DNA of 64,000 nt from Vulcanimicrobium winogradskyi (GTDB taxonomy: Bacteria > Vulcanimicrobiota > Vulcanimicrobiia > Vulcanimicrobiales > Vulcanimicrobiaceae): contig PLDA01000003.1 in NCBI GenBank assembly GCA_003134965.1, positions 62,001 through 126,000 of the forward strand. The letters are read 5' to 3'. The position numbers and the translations under genes were made by a program. Under the pieces are notes generated by a model. That model made no database searches and had not been told where the DNA came from. It saw only the letters and a program-made list of their open reading frames with translations. Positions 51,844-60,876 of this stretch are shown one piece after another; within the stretch, counting starts at the first letter, position 1, and each line of letters starts with the position of its first letter.

Positions 51844-52434
51844 CTACGGCGCGCCGAAATCCTTGCGGGCGCCCATCGCCTGCATGAAGCGATCGCGTAT
51901 TTGCGCCGGGTCGCGCGCCGGCTGGCCGGCGGCGGGTGCTTCGTCGATCCGAGCGCCGATCAGAGCCGGGCCGCTGCTCTGGAGCGCCGCGTCCACCAGC
52001 CGTATGAAATCGTCGGGATCCTGCGACCAGTCGCTTCGTGCGATCCCCGCGCCGCGCGCAACGGCGACGAAATCGGCCGTCGCAGCGCTCGCGGACGGCT
52101 GGCCGCCCGTGATTTGGTACGACGCATTGTCCATCACGATCAGCGTAAGATTCGGCGGCGCGACCATCCCGATCGTCGCGAGACAGCCGAGGTTCATCAG
52201 CAGCGAGCCGTCGCCCTCGATCCCGATGACGCGTCGCTGCGGTTGTGCTAGGGCGACCCCCAGCGCGATCGGGAACGCGAGGCCCATGCTGCCGAGCATG
52301 TAGAAATTCTGCGGACGGTGACCGGCTGCGAAAAGATCGAAGTTGGTGTTCCCGATGCCGCCGACCACGGCTTCGTCGCGCAGCATGCCGGCGAGCCGGC
52401 GCATCAAAACGATGCGTTGCATGCGCTCGCTCAC
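51844..52434 (-). CDS. ThDP decarboxylase beta subunit, sulfopyruvate decarboxylase-like (module 2)
   Basis: 196 residues. GTG 52434 overlaps the alpha stop as GTGA (ATG 52422 is the alternative). It is the ThDP-diphosphate-binding half: LGSMGLAFPIALGVALAQP and the metal motif GIEGDGSLLMNLGCLATIG with the matching Asn in MDNASYQITGGQ. This split layout with a ComE-like beta is that of sulfopyruvate or phosphonopyruvate decarboxylase. It would release CO2 from a 3-carbon 2-oxo acid. Last gene of the ABC-importer operon. Confidence 0.85.
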   Translation of the reverse strand: MSERMQRIVLMRRLAGMLRDEAVVGGIGNTNFDLFAAGHRPQNFYMLGSMGLAFPIALGVALAQPQRRVIGIEGDGSLLMNLGCLATIGMVAPPNLTLIVMDNASYQITGGQPSASAATADFVAVARGAGIARSDWSQDPDDFIRLVDAALQSSGPALIGARIDEAPAAGQPARDPAQIRDRFMQAMGARKDFGAP

Positions 52435-52961
52435 CCGGCGAACACTTTTCCGCCGGTCAACAGCGGCGAGAGCACCAGCGCAGCAGGTGATTGCGTCGCG
52501 ACTGCTTGTTTGATCGAACGATCGAGGATGAACGCGACGTCGTCGAGTCGCTCGATGGCGTGATGCGGGATTCCGAGTGCCGTGCAGACGGGAGCCACGA
52601 CCCGGCTCGACCACACCTGGCCGGCGTTGAACTCGCCGAGCGCCCCCCGTTCGGAGATCAGCAAGACGATCGGGATCTGGTATGCCACGGCGAGCGATGC
52701 GAGCGCGTTGGGGATGTTTCCGAATCCGCTCGTCTGCATCATCAGGACGCTGCGCATCCCACCCATCCAGGCTCCTGCGCAGATGCCGACCGCCTCCTCC
52801 TCACGCGTCGCGCACAGAGCGGTGAAAAACGGGTCCGCCCGGACGCCGTCGATCAAGGGGATGAGGATTTTATCGGGGACGTATACCGCGAGACGAACGT
52901 CGTTCGCTTTCAGGGTCTCCAGGACGACGTCGGGCCAGGCCTTATCGCTTGCCGACGGCAT
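52431..52961 (-). CDS. ThDP decarboxylase alpha subunit, sulfopyruvate decarboxylase-like (module 2)
   Basis: 176 residues, the pyrimidine-binding half of a ThDP enzyme: VYVPDKILIPLIDGV, catalytic-Glu region CATREEEAVGICAGAWMGG and LMMQTSGFGNIPNALASL, as in ComD. It needs the beta partner encoded by the overlapping next gene. Starts 20 nt inside the end of the binding-protein gene, so expression is tied to the transporter. Confidence 0.87.
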   Translation of the reverse strand: MPSASDKAWPDVVLETLKANDVRLAVYVPDKILIPLIDGVRADPFFTALCATREEEAVGICAGAWMGGMRSVLMMQTSGFGNIPNALASLAVAYQIPIVLLISERGALGEFNAGQVWSSRVVAPVCTALGIPHHAIERLDDVAFILDRSIKQAVATQSPAALVLSPLLTGGKVFAG

Positions 52962-53991
52962 CGGCGATCACTTTCGTCGCGATGATGTCGTTGTACGAAT
53001 ACGGCTCGGAGATGAGGCCCGCGGCTTGGTGAAACTTGATCGCCCGCAAGAAGCCGACCTCGCTCGGCATCGGGTTCGACGACACCGATGTCGAGCGATA
53101 CACGTCGAGGGTGAGATCGAGGGCCTTCGGATCGAGGTTGGGGTAGAATCCCTTGAGCAGCTCGCGGGTATGTACCGGGTCTTTCAGAATCATCGTGCAG
53201 GCCTTGGCGTATCCGCGAATGAAGCCGACGATCGCCGCACGCTTCTTATCGATCTCGTCCTGCGTCGTGTAGACGACTCCCTGGATCTCATGGGTCATCT
53301 CCGGAAGATCGCCGCGTGCCGGGCTGATGAACGTCTCGCCGATATCTTCGACCTGCGCCTGCTGGCCGAGCGGCCAGGCGAACGAGACCAAGTCGACCCG
53401 GCCGGAGCGCAAAGTCGCCAGCACGGCCGGGATGTTCGCGCCGACGTTGACGAGCTGCACGTCGCGCGTCTTGTCGATGCTCCCCAGCTTGAGCAGGTAC
53501 AGCACGAGCGCCTCGGTGCCGCTGCCCGGCCCGGTGACACCGATGTTCTTGCCGCGCATGGCGCGAATCTTATCGGCGATACTGCTCTTCTCGGTGAGCT
53601 TCGTGGCCTGAAGGAACGCCTTCGACGCGACGATGTCGATGTAGTACGAATTTGCGCTTACCGAGAGGATCTTCACCGACCGGCCGGCCTTGGCCAGCGA
53701 GAAGACGTCGGTGATCACCGAAGAGCCGATATCGAGGCTGCCGGCGGTGACCGCGGTGCCGACCAACGCGCCGGTCGAGAACTCGGTCACCTTCCCGATG
53801 TCGACGCCGTTCTGCTGGAAGAACCCCTGCTGCGCGCCGACGTAGAGCGGAAAGTGGGCGATCGAATGGCCGATCGAGCCGACCGCGAGGTCGGTCACGC
53901 CGGCGGCTGCTGCGGCCTGGGCGAACGCGGGAGCGACCCCGAGCGCGGCGGCCGATTGAAGAAAGCGACGGCGTGGGATGGACATGAGCAC
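52942..53991 (-). CDS. ABC transporter solute-binding protein, NitT/TauT/SsuA type, Tat leader (module 2)
   Basis: 349 residues. Leader MSIPRRRFLQSAAALGVAPA is of the twin-arginine type, unlike the Sec leader in module 1. Body: SIAHFPLYVGAQQGFFQQNGVDIG, TAVTAGSLDIGSSVITDVFSL, GKNIGVTGPGSGTEALVLYLLK, the NMT1/SsuA-like fold. The ligand is unknown. Permease lies one base upstream. Confidence 0.9.
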   Translation of the reverse strand: MLMSIPRRRFLQSAAALGVAPAFAQAAAAAGVTDLAVGSIGHSIAHFPLYVGAQQGFFQQNGVDIGKVTEFSTGALVGTAVTAGSLDIGSSVITDVFSLAKAGRSVKILSVSANSYYIDIVASKAFLQATKLTEKSSIADKIRAMRGKNIGVTGPGSGTEALVLYLLKLGSIDKTRDVQLVNVGANIPAVLATLRSGRVDLVSFAWPLGQQAQVEDIGETFISPARGDLPEMTHEIQGVVYTTQDEIDKKRAAIVGFIRGYAKACTMILKDPVHTRELLKGFYPNLDPKALDLTLDVYRSTSVSSNPMPSEVGFLRAIKFHQAAGLISEPYSYNDIIATKVIADAVGKR

Positions 53992-53992
53992 C

Positions 53993-54823
53993 TCAGTTCG
54001 GACGGAGCGAGAGATCCGCGTCGACTCGCCAGCGCGACGTGCGCTGGTCGACGACGTTCACGAGCGAATTGAGAACGGTGGCGAGAACGGTGAGAACGAT
54101 GAGCGCCGCAAAGACGCCGGCGGTGTCGAATTGGCTCGCTGCCGACGATACCAGATAGCCGATCCCGCGGTTGCTGGCGATCAGCTCGCCGACGATCGCG
54201 CCGATCAGCGCATACGGGATCGCGATCCGCACGCCGGTGATCGCGGCGCTCAGCGCGTGCGGGACGATGACCTTGAAGAGAATTTCGCGGGATGATCCGC
54301 CCATCAGCCACACCGCGTTGACGAGGTCCGGATCGACGTTGCGCACGCCGGCGACCGTGTTGAAGAACACGATGAAGAAGACGGTCACCATCGCGAGGAT
54401 GATCTTCATCCAGATGCCGATGCCGAACCAGACGATGAAGAGCGGCGCCAGGGCGACCTTCGGGATCGAATAGAGCGCGATGATGAAGGGATCGAGGACT
54501 TCGCCGACGTCGCGCTGCGGTCCGATGACGAACCCGGCCGCGATCCCTGCGACGGCGCCCAGCGCGAAGCCTGCCACGGTCTCTTCGATCGTGATCGTCG
54601 TGTGAAACAGCAACGTTCCGTCCGCGAACCACTGCGTCTCGCGCGCCCAGATGGCGCTGGGGCTGCTGATGTAGAAGGTCGCACCCTTGAGCAGCGACGC
54701 CGCTTGCCACACCGCGATGCCGGCAACGAACAATGCCAGGCGCCAGCCGTAGATCCGCAGCCGGCGAGCTGCGTCGCGGGGCTTGCCCTGCGACGCGCTG
54801 ACCGTCACCGTGGCAGCGCTCAT
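53993..54823 (-). CDS. ABC transporter permease, NitT/TauT/SsuC type (module 2)
   Basis: 276 residues from ATG 54823, overlapping the ATPase stop. Six membrane helices; ATPase-contact loop AVWLMGGSSREILFKVIVPHALSAAITGVRI is clear, and ALIGAIVGELIASNRGIGYLV is typical of SsuC/TauC. The C-terminal tail is short and polar. Confidence 0.93.
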   Translation of the reverse strand: MSAATVTVSASQGKPRDAARRLRIYGWRLALFVAGIAVWQAASLLKGATFYISSPSAIWARETQWFADGTLLFHTTITIEETVAGFALGAVAGIAAGFVIGPQRDVGEVLDPFIIALYSIPKVALAPLFIVWFGIGIWMKIILAMVTVFFIVFFNTVAGVRNVDPDLVNAVWLMGGSSREILFKVIVPHALSAAITGVRIAIPYALIGAIVGELIASNRGIGYLVSSAASQFDTAGVFAALIVLTVLATVLNSLVNVVDQRTSRWRVDADLSLRPN

Positions 54824-55608
54824 GAGGGGGCGGGCTCCGGCCGGTAGTGCGCCGCCAGGGCGTCCCAAAGGCGAGCCTCGATCGCGTGGAACTCGGGACG
54901 GCGCCGGATCGCGACGACATCCCGTGGCCGCTCCAGCCCGATCTGCTCGTCGCGCACGATCCGTCCGCGCTCGCCGAGCACGACAACCCGGTCTCCGAGT
55001 GCGATCGCCTCTTCGAGGTCGTGCGTTACGAAGATCACCGTCTTTCCGCTGCCGCCCCAGAGCCGCAGCAGCTCGTTCTGCATCTCCTGTCGCAACTGGG
55101 CGTCGAGCGCCGAGAACGGCTCGTCGAGGAGCAGCAGGTCGGGGTCGGCGATCAGCAGCCGTGCGAGCGACGCTCGTCGCGCCATCCCGCCCGAGAGCTC
55201 GCGCGGGTAGGCCCGCTCGCGCCCCCGCAACCCGACGACCTCGATGAGGTCACGTGCCTTGCGAACCCGCTCGGCGGTTGGAACCTTGCGGATCTCGAGC
55301 GGCATTTCGACGTTGCGCAGGACATCACGCCAGGGCAGCAGCGTATCCTTCTGCGTGAGGTAGCCGACGTTGAGCCGCGGCCCGTCGACGAGCGTCCCGG
55401 CGTTCGTAATGCGGCCGCTGGTCGGCGCGATCAAACCGGCGATCATGTTGAGCAGCGTCGACTTTCCACAACCGCTGGGCCCAACGATGCAGACGAAGCT
55501 CCCGGACGCGATCTCGAGCGAAACTGCGTCGAGGGCCAGTTGCTCGGTATCGCGGCGAAAGAATACGCGACGAACCGCTTCGATCCGGACCAATGCGTTC
55601 GTTGACAT
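54820..55608 (-). CDS. ABC transporter ATPase, NitT/TauT/SsuB type (module 2)
   Basis: 262 residues from ATG 55608. Walker A GPSGCGKST, Q-loop GYLTQKDTLLPWRDV, signature ELSGGMARRASLARL (an unusual Ala-Arg after GGM), Walker B LLLLDEPFSALDAQ and switch VTHDLEEA. First gene of the minus-strand operon, divergent from the aldehyde dehydrogenase with 69 nt between starts, which must hold both promoters. Confidence 0.94.
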   Translation of the reverse strand: MSTNALVRIEAVRRVFFRRDTEQLALDAVSLEIASGSFVCIVGPSGCGKSTLLNMIAGLIAPTSGRITNAGTLVDGPRLNVGYLTQKDTLLPWRDVLRNVEMPLEIRKVPTAERVRKARDLIEVVGLRGRERAYPRELSGGMARRASLARLLIADPDLLLLDEPFSALDAQLRQEMQNELLRLWGGSGKTVIFVTHDLEEAIALGDRVVVLGERGRIVRDEQIGLERPRDVVAIRRRPEFHAIEARLWDALAAHYRPEPAPS

Positions 55609-55677
55609 TGTCACCAGGATTGTCAGACAATCGCGTTGCCAGGCGGCGAATCCTTCTGCCCGTCTGGAGGAGAGAGC

Positions 55678-57168
55678 ATGGCCATCGCAGTGGACGTCCC
55701 TCGGCAATACGCGCAGCTGTTCATCGGCGGTTCGTGGATTGCGCCCCATTCGGGCCGGATGATCTCATCGATCGACCCGGCCAGCGAAGAGGTTTGGGCG
55801 CTCGTCGCCGAGGCCGACGAAGTGGATGTCGATCGCGCGGTCGCCGCCGCGCGTGAGGCCCTGCGCGGGCCGTGGGCGAGGCTGACGCCGACGGCACGCG
55901 GGGCCTTGCTGCATAAGCTGGGTGCGCTCATTACCCGCGATGCGCGTACGCTCGCCGAGATCGAGAGCCGCGACAACGGCAAACCGCTGCGCGATACGAT
56001 CGGGGAGATGCAGCGCGCCGCCGACTGGCTGACCTTTTACGCGGGCGCCGCGGACAAGATCTACGGCGAGACGATCCCGTACAAGCCCGATGCGCACGCC
56101 TTCACGCGGCGGGAGCCGGTCGGCGTCGTCGGCGCGATTCTGCCGTGGAACTCGCCGATGAGCCTGTACGCGTGGAAGCTCGGGCCGGCGCTTGCCTGCG
56201 GATGCACGGTCGTGCTGAAGCCCGCCGAGCTGACGCCGGTGAGCGCGATGGAGCTCGCTAAGCTCGTTACCGAGGCAGGCTTCCCGCCCGGTGTCGTCAA
56301 CGTCGTGCCGGGCTACGGACATATCGCCGGCGCGGCGATCGCGGCGCATCCGAACGTCAACAAGATCACGTTCACCGGCGAGCACCGCACGGCGCAGGAG
56401 ATCATGAAGAGTGCGGCCGTGAACTTGAAACGCATCTCGTTCGAGTGCGGCGGCAAGTCGCCGCACATCATTTTCGCGGACGCAGATTTGGACCGCGCGG
56501 CCACGGTGGCGACGCACGGTGCGTTCCGGTCGACGGGTCAGTCGTGCTCGCTAGGGTCGCGGCTGTTCGTGCAGCGCGCGGTCTACGACGTCGTGGTCGA
56601 TATGCTCGTGCAACGTGCCGGGCGCATCCGTGTCGGGATGCCGCTGGACCCTACGACGCACATCGGCCCGCAGACGTCTGCGGTGCAGCTCGACAAGACG
56701 AATCGCTATATTCAGCTCGGCAAGGACGAAGGCTACCGGCTGCTGCTCGGCGGAAAGCGGCCGGCCGGCTTCGAGCGCGGGTATTTCGTCGAGCCGACGA
56801 TTTTCGGCGAGGTCGACAACCGTTCACGCCTGGCGCAAGAGGAGATCTTCGGGCCGGTCCTCTCGGTGATCCCGTTCGACAGCGAAGCGGAGGCCGTTGC
56901 AATGGCGAACGACGTTGTGTACGGCTTGGTCGCCGGGCTGTGGACGCGCGACATCGGTCGCGCCCATCGCGTCGCTGCGCAACTCGAATCCGGGCTCGTT
57001 TCGGTGAACACGTACCGCCCCGTTCACTGGATGCTCCCGTACGGGGGCTACAAAATGAGCGGCATCGGTCGAGAAAACGGTTTCGACGCCGTGAACGAGT
57101 ACCTGGAGACCAAGACCGTCGTCATCGACTACGCCGAGGCGCCTCCGCCGGATCCCTTCGCCGACTAA
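55678..57168 (+). CDS. Aldehyde dehydrogenase
   Basis: 496 residues with a strong GGAGGAGAG Shine-Dalgarno before ATG 55678. Catalytic Cys290 in RSTGQSCSLGSR and Glu256 in SFECGGKSP; NAD-binding Lys in LKPAELTPVSA and the FTGEHRTAQ loop, where most family members have FTGSTxxG. Oxidises an aldehyde to the acid with NAD(P). Divergent from module 2, whose decarboxylase would yield an aldehyde such as sulfoacetaldehyde or phosphonoacetaldehyde; that link is inferred. Confidence 0.93.
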   Translation: MAIAVDVPRQYAQLFIGGSWIAPHSGRMISSIDPASEEVWALVAEADEVDVDRAVAAAREALRGPWARLTPTARGALLHKLGALITRDARTLAEIESRDNGKPLRDTIGEMQRAADWLTFYAGAADKIYGETIPYKPDAHAFTRREPVGVVGAILPWNSPMSLYAWKLGPALACGCTVVLKPAELTPVSAMELAKLVTEAGFPPGVVNVVPGYGHIAGAAIAAHPNVNKITFTGEHRTAQEIMKSAAVNLKRISFECGGKSPHIIFADADLDRAATVATHGAFRSTGQSCSLGSRLFVQRAVYDVVVDMLVQRAGRIRVGMPLDPTTHIGPQTSAVQLDKTNRYIQLGKDEGYRLLLGGKRPAGFERGYFVEPTIFGEVDNRSRLAQEEIFGPVLSVIPFDSEAEAVAMANDVVYGLVAGLWTRDIGRAHRVAAQLESGLVSVNTYRPVHWMLPYGGYKMSGIGRENGFDAVNEYLETKTVVIDYAEAPPPDPFAD

Positions 57169-57243
57169 AGCGGCTGCGGGAACCCGAGGCGCGAGCAGGT
57201 GGTCGGGCCGAGCGTTTGCAACGCAGGACGCGGAGGTATCGCC

Positions 57244-57621
57244 GTGCAGATTCGCTCGCTCGCCATCATCGCGTTCTTGGCCTTCGCGCTACCGGGTTCG
57301 GCCGGGGCCGCGGGTGCACCCGGGACGGAGCCGACGCCGACCCTTGATCAGCTTGCCGCGCAAGTTCGTGACCTGCGCGCGGCCGTCGTGAAGCTCCAGA
57401 TCGCCAACGGGCAACTTCAACGTCAGGTAACGGCGCTGAACACGCATACGCACTCGCTCGGAGAAAAGGTGGTCGGCGGAGGGATGAGCAGCGTGACGCT
57501 CGTGAACCTTCGGGATTACCTCAATAACAATCGCTGCCCGAGCTGCGTGATCGAGATGGCTACGGGCGCAAAGCGAGCGGTCCCCTGGGTCAGCGGCCCA
57601 CCGATCCTGCAGCAGCCCTAA
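57244..57621 (+). CDS. Secreted coiled-coil protein of unknown function
   Basis: 125 residues from GTG 57244, directly before a signal peptide (RSLAIIAFLAFALPGSAGA). A coiled-coil stretch (LDQLAAQVRDLRAAVVKLQIANGQLQ) is followed by a short C-terminal part with two Cys (NNNRCPSCVIE). The frame is open to 57199, but that part has no leader character. Not a recognised family. Confidence 0.6.
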   Translation: MQIRSLAIIAFLAFALPGSAGAAGAPGTEPTPTLDQLAAQVRDLRAAVVKLQIANGQLQRQVTALNTHTHSLGEKVVGGGMSSVTLVNLRDYLNNNRCPSCVIEMATGAKRAVPWVSGPPILQQP

Positions 57622-57712
57622 CTAGGCGCGACCGCCCCTCGACCGTCGCTCGATCCTGCAAGACCCCTCTCCGTTACTCGGATGGCGAATACTGAATCCG
57701 AGACGTCACCGG

Positions 57713-59326
57713 GTGGCGGTACATCCAATCGTCGCGTGTCCTCAGAGGCGGCGAAGAAACGGTCGAGTGTTTTCCGTTCGTAAACCAATCAACCGCTCGC
57801 GCCAGGGCTTCAAGCCCCTATCGCTGCGCCAAGGTGTGCTCGCATTCATGGTCGTTGTCTGCCTGCTGGCGATCGGGCTGACCGGACAAGAGACCTGGAA
57901 CAATCGGGCCGCGGATGTCCACGCCTCGTCGCAGCAGACGACCAACTTGGCGCAATCGCTCTCGCAGCAGGCGACCGATAGCTTTCAGACGGTCGACGGC
58001 GTGCTTGGGGAGCTCGTCGATCGCGCGGAAACCGACGGGTCGCAACCGCGAGCGCTGCGGCGCCTGCAAAAGGTGATGTCCGAGCACGTCAAGCAGCTCC
58101 GCGTGCTGCACAATCTCTTCATCGTTGACGCCGACGGCAATGGCTTGGTCAACGCTCTTCCACAACTCAAGAACGCGAACTACCGAGACCGGCCGTATTT
58201 CATTTTTCATCGAACGCACGCCGGCCAGACCACTCACGTCGGACGCACGGTACGCAGCCGGACCGACGGGAGTTGGATCATCACGATAACGCGACGCTTG
58301 AATCGCGCCGACGGCAGCTTTGCCGGATTGGCGATGGCGACCATCTCCGGCGACTATTTTCTCCACCTCTATAACCAGGTCGATATTGGACGATCCGGCA
58401 TCATCACGCTCGCGCTAGCGGACGGCACCATCCTGATGCGCAAGCCCTTCGAGCAAGCGAACATCGGAAAGAGCATCGCGAAGGCACCATTTTTCCGGAC
58501 GGCGCCCCCGCAGACAGCGGCGGGGAGTTATGAGAACCGCTCGGTCGTCGACGGCATTTCGCGGTTCTACGCATATCACCGGGTGAGCCGGTATCCGCTG
58601 TTGATCGTGGTCGGCGTGGCGGAAGACGAGGTCCTCGCTGCCTGGCGCTGGGAGACGCTGCTCAACTTGGTCGAGCTGGTGGGTATGATCTCCATCGTGG
58701 CGATCCTCGGCGGGTACCTCGTGCGACAAATCAAGAAGCGCGAGACCGCGGAGGCGCAGCTGGAGCGGCTCGTCTTAGTGGACGGTCTCACGGGGCTCGG
58801 GAATCGACACCAATTCGAGGCCGTGCTCGGTCGCGAATGGCGGCGCGCCGTCCGGGCGGGTACGTCGCTGGCCTTTCTCATGATCGACGCCGACGAGTTC
58901 AAGGGCTATAACGATCACTACGGGCATCAAGCCGGTGACAACGTCCTCAAGAGCATCGCCGGATGCATCGCCGGTGCTCTCGGTCGACCCGCGGATCTCG
59001 CAGCACGCTATGGTGGCGAGGAGTTTGCGGTCTTTCTTCCCGACACGAGCTCACCGGGCGCGTTTGCGGTCGGCGAGGCAATCCGCCGCGCGGTCGCCGG
59101 GCTGAACATCGCCCACGTCCGCAGCCCCCACGGCGTCGTCACCGTGAGCATCGGGGTTGGGCGCGTGTCGCCGAATGGGTCGACTACGCCGTCTGCGCTC
59201 GTGAAGGCGGCCGACTCCGCGCTCTATCAAGCCAAGAGCAAGGGTCGCAACCAGACGGAGCCCGCGGCCACCTTCATTCCAACCCTCGCAGGGGTGATCT
59301 CGGACTACGTCTCCGCCGGACCTTAG
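57713..59326 (+). CDS. Membrane diguanylate cyclase (Cache plus GGDEF)
   Basis: Up to 537 residues; the start is uncertain (GTG 57713, or GTG 57767). One helix near 40-58, a periplasmic dCache-like sensor at about 60-310 (HNLFIVDADGNGLV, RDRPYFIFHR, GRTVRSRTDGSWIITITRRL), a second helix near 320-337, then GGDEF from 350. The active-site motif is GGEEF at 434-438 (RYGGEEFAVFLP), and the inhibitory site RxxD is present as RPAD at 425-428. Makes c-di-GMP in response to an external ligand and is likely feedback-inhibited. Stop interleaves with that of the convergent VOC gene. Confidence 0.94.
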   Translation: MAVHPIVACPQRRRRNGRVFSVRKPINRSRQGFKPLSLRQGVLAFMVVVCLLAIGLTGQETWNNRAADVHASSQQTTNLAQSLSQQATDSFQTVDGVLGELVDRAETDGSQPRALRRLQKVMSEHVKQLRVLHNLFIVDADGNGLVNALPQLKNANYRDRPYFIFHRTHAGQTTHVGRTVRSRTDGSWIITITRRLNRADGSFAGLAMATISGDYFLHLYNQVDIGRSGIITLALADGTILMRKPFEQANIGKSIAKAPFFRTAPPQTAAGSYENRSVVDGISRFYAYHRVSRYPLLIVVGVAEDEVLAAWRWETLLNLVELVGMISIVAILGGYLVRQIKKRETAEAQLERLVLVDGLTGLGNRHQFEAVLGREWRRAVRAGTSLAFLMIDADEFKGYNDHYGHQAGDNVLKSIAGCIAGALGRPADLAARYGGEEFAVFLPDTSSPGAFAVGEAIRRAVAGLNIAHVRSPHGVVTVSIGVGRVSPNGSTTPSALVKAADSALYQAKSKGRNQTEPAATFIPTLAGVISDYVSAGP

Positions 59327-59736
59327 TCGTGCCGGTTGTAGCTCGCGACTTCGAGTAGATTGCCGTCGGGATCGCGGCAGTACGCCGACGTCATCGGGCC
59401 GAGCGCGCCCTGGCGCGGCACCGGGCCTTCCGTCACTTCGATGCCGCAAGAGCGTAGGTGCGCGATTACCGCACCGGGTGCGTCGTTGGTGATGAAACAA
59501 AGATCCTCGCTGCCGGCGATTGCGCTCGCCGCCGTCGTCCAGGCAAGCGGATCGGCGTCAACGGGTCGCAGGTTCAGCTTCTGGTTGCCGAACGTGAGCG
59601 CGGTCCGCTTCGCGTCGGGCTGCTGCGCCGGCGCGAAGTCGACCCGTTCGAGCCCCAGCACGCGTTGATACCACGCGGCGCTGGCCTCGACGTCGCGCAC
59701 GTTGATCACGAGATGGTCCAGGCGGTCGATCAGCAT
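59323..59736 (-). CDS. VOC family protein, glyoxalase/FosA-like
   Basis: 137 residues: DRLDHLVINVRDVEASAAWYQRVLGL with the first metal His, FGNQKLNLRPV, and the final YCRDPDGNLLEVASY with the Glu ligand, the layout of single-chain VOC dimers such as glyoxalase I, FosA and virulence proteins. Substrate unknown. Lies between the diguanylate cyclase and the oxidoreductase gene. Confidence 0.9.
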   Translation of the reverse strand: MLIDRLDHLVINVRDVEASAAWYQRVLGLERVDFAPAQQPDAKRTALTFGNQKLNLRPVDADPLAWTTAASAIAGSEDLCFITNDAPGAVIAHLRSCGIEVTEGPVPRQGALGPMTSAYCRDPDGNLLEVASYNRHD

Positions 59737-59857
59737 GCGCGTCGTATGCCGCGCCGATCACCCGAGACCCTCCGCCGGAATAAACGACGAGAAGGTCTAC
59801 CGATACGATGCACATATTCCAACCAGGGTGTATCCTTGGATGGAAGGACCCACCACG

Positions 59858-60865
59858 ATGCTCGCCGCGCGGCTTCTCGCCTATGACGGGAAACCAGAGA
59901 GTCTGGCTGTGGCCGAGATAGCTGTGCCTCAGCCAGGTCCTGGTGAGGTGCTCGTACGGATGCATGCCTCGCCAATCAATCCATCGGACCTCCTGTTCGT
60001 TCGCGGCCTCTATGGCTTCAAGAAGCCGCTGCCTGCTGCCCCCGGATTTGAAGGAAGCGGCACGGTCGTCGCAGCCGGAAGCGGAATTCTACCGAAGTTG
60101 CTCAAGGGGCGACGTGTGGCTTGCACCGCCGCTGACGTGAACGTGGCGAGCGGCACGTGGGCCGAATATATGGTTACCTCGGCGCGGCTGTGCGTTCCGT
60201 TGCAGAAGCACGTCGACATGGAACAGGGTGCGACGATGCTCGTGAACCCGCTGATGGCATGGGCACTCATGGATGAGGCGCGGCGTGGGCGACATCGATC
60301 CGTGGTTCAGACCGCGGCGGCTAGCGCGCTGGGGAAGATGGTGATACGGCTTGCGCGCAGGTTTTCGATCCCCGTGATCAACGTCGTGCGCCGGGCCGAG
60401 CAGGTCCGTCTCCTGCAAGAGATGGGCGCGGAGCACGTACTGGACAGTAGTGGTCCGGAGTTCGACGCCGAGCTGCGCGATCAGTGCCATCGACTTGGTG
60501 CGAGCATCGGCTTTGACGCAGTCGCCGGCGATATGCCCGAACGCATACTGCGCGCGCAACCCAAGGGGAGCCGTTTGATCGTTTATGGAGCGCTATCGGA
60601 CGCGCCGGTACAGATTGGAATAGCAACGCTCATCTTCGAACGCAAGTCTGTGGAGGGCTTGTACCTGACCGACTGGGTGCGCGATCGAAATCTGCTCAGC
60701 CAGCTCCGTGTTACCAGTCAGGTTCAGAAATTGCTCGCCGGCGATCTCAAGACGGAGATTCAGGCACGCTATCCGTTGGAGCACGTTTCGCAAGCCCTTC
60801 AGAGCTATGCAGCTCATATGACCGCCGGCAAGGTGCTGCTGATGGCGAGCCCGGCGTCGCAGTGA
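59858..60865 (+). CDS. Quinone-oxidoreductase/enoyl reductase-like MDR protein
   Basis: 335 residues from ATG 59858 with GGAAGGA upstream. Medium-chain reductase without zinc ligands: GEVLVRMHASPINPSDLLFVRGLYG, APGFEGSGTVVAAG, and an NADP domain with VQTAAASALGKMVIRLA followed by the VINVVRRAEQVRLL strand. Similar to mitochondrial-type trans-2-enoyl reductases and NADPH:quinone reductases. Followed immediately by a VOC gene (GTGA overlap region). Confidence 0.88.
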   Translation: MLAARLLAYDGKPESLAVAEIAVPQPGPGEVLVRMHASPINPSDLLFVRGLYGFKKPLPAAPGFEGSGTVVAAGSGILPKLLKGRRVACTAADVNVASGTWAEYMVTSARLCVPLQKHVDMEQGATMLVNPLMAWALMDEARRGRHRSVVQTAAASALGKMVIRLARRFSIPVINVVRRAEQVRLLQEMGAEHVLDSSGPEFDAELRDQCHRLGASIGFDAVAGDMPERILRAQPKGSRLIVYGALSDAPVQIGIATLIFERKSVEGLYLTDWVRDRNLLSQLRVTSQVQKLLAGDLKTEIQARYPLEHVSQALQSYAAHMTAGKVLLMASPASQ

Positions 60866-60876
60866 GAGGAGCAGAC

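Noticed and set aside
57622..57712. c-di-GMP riboswitch before the diguanylate cyclase
   Set aside because: Only one weak CTCGGAT...ATCCGAG hairpin is present and no GEMM core could be seen.
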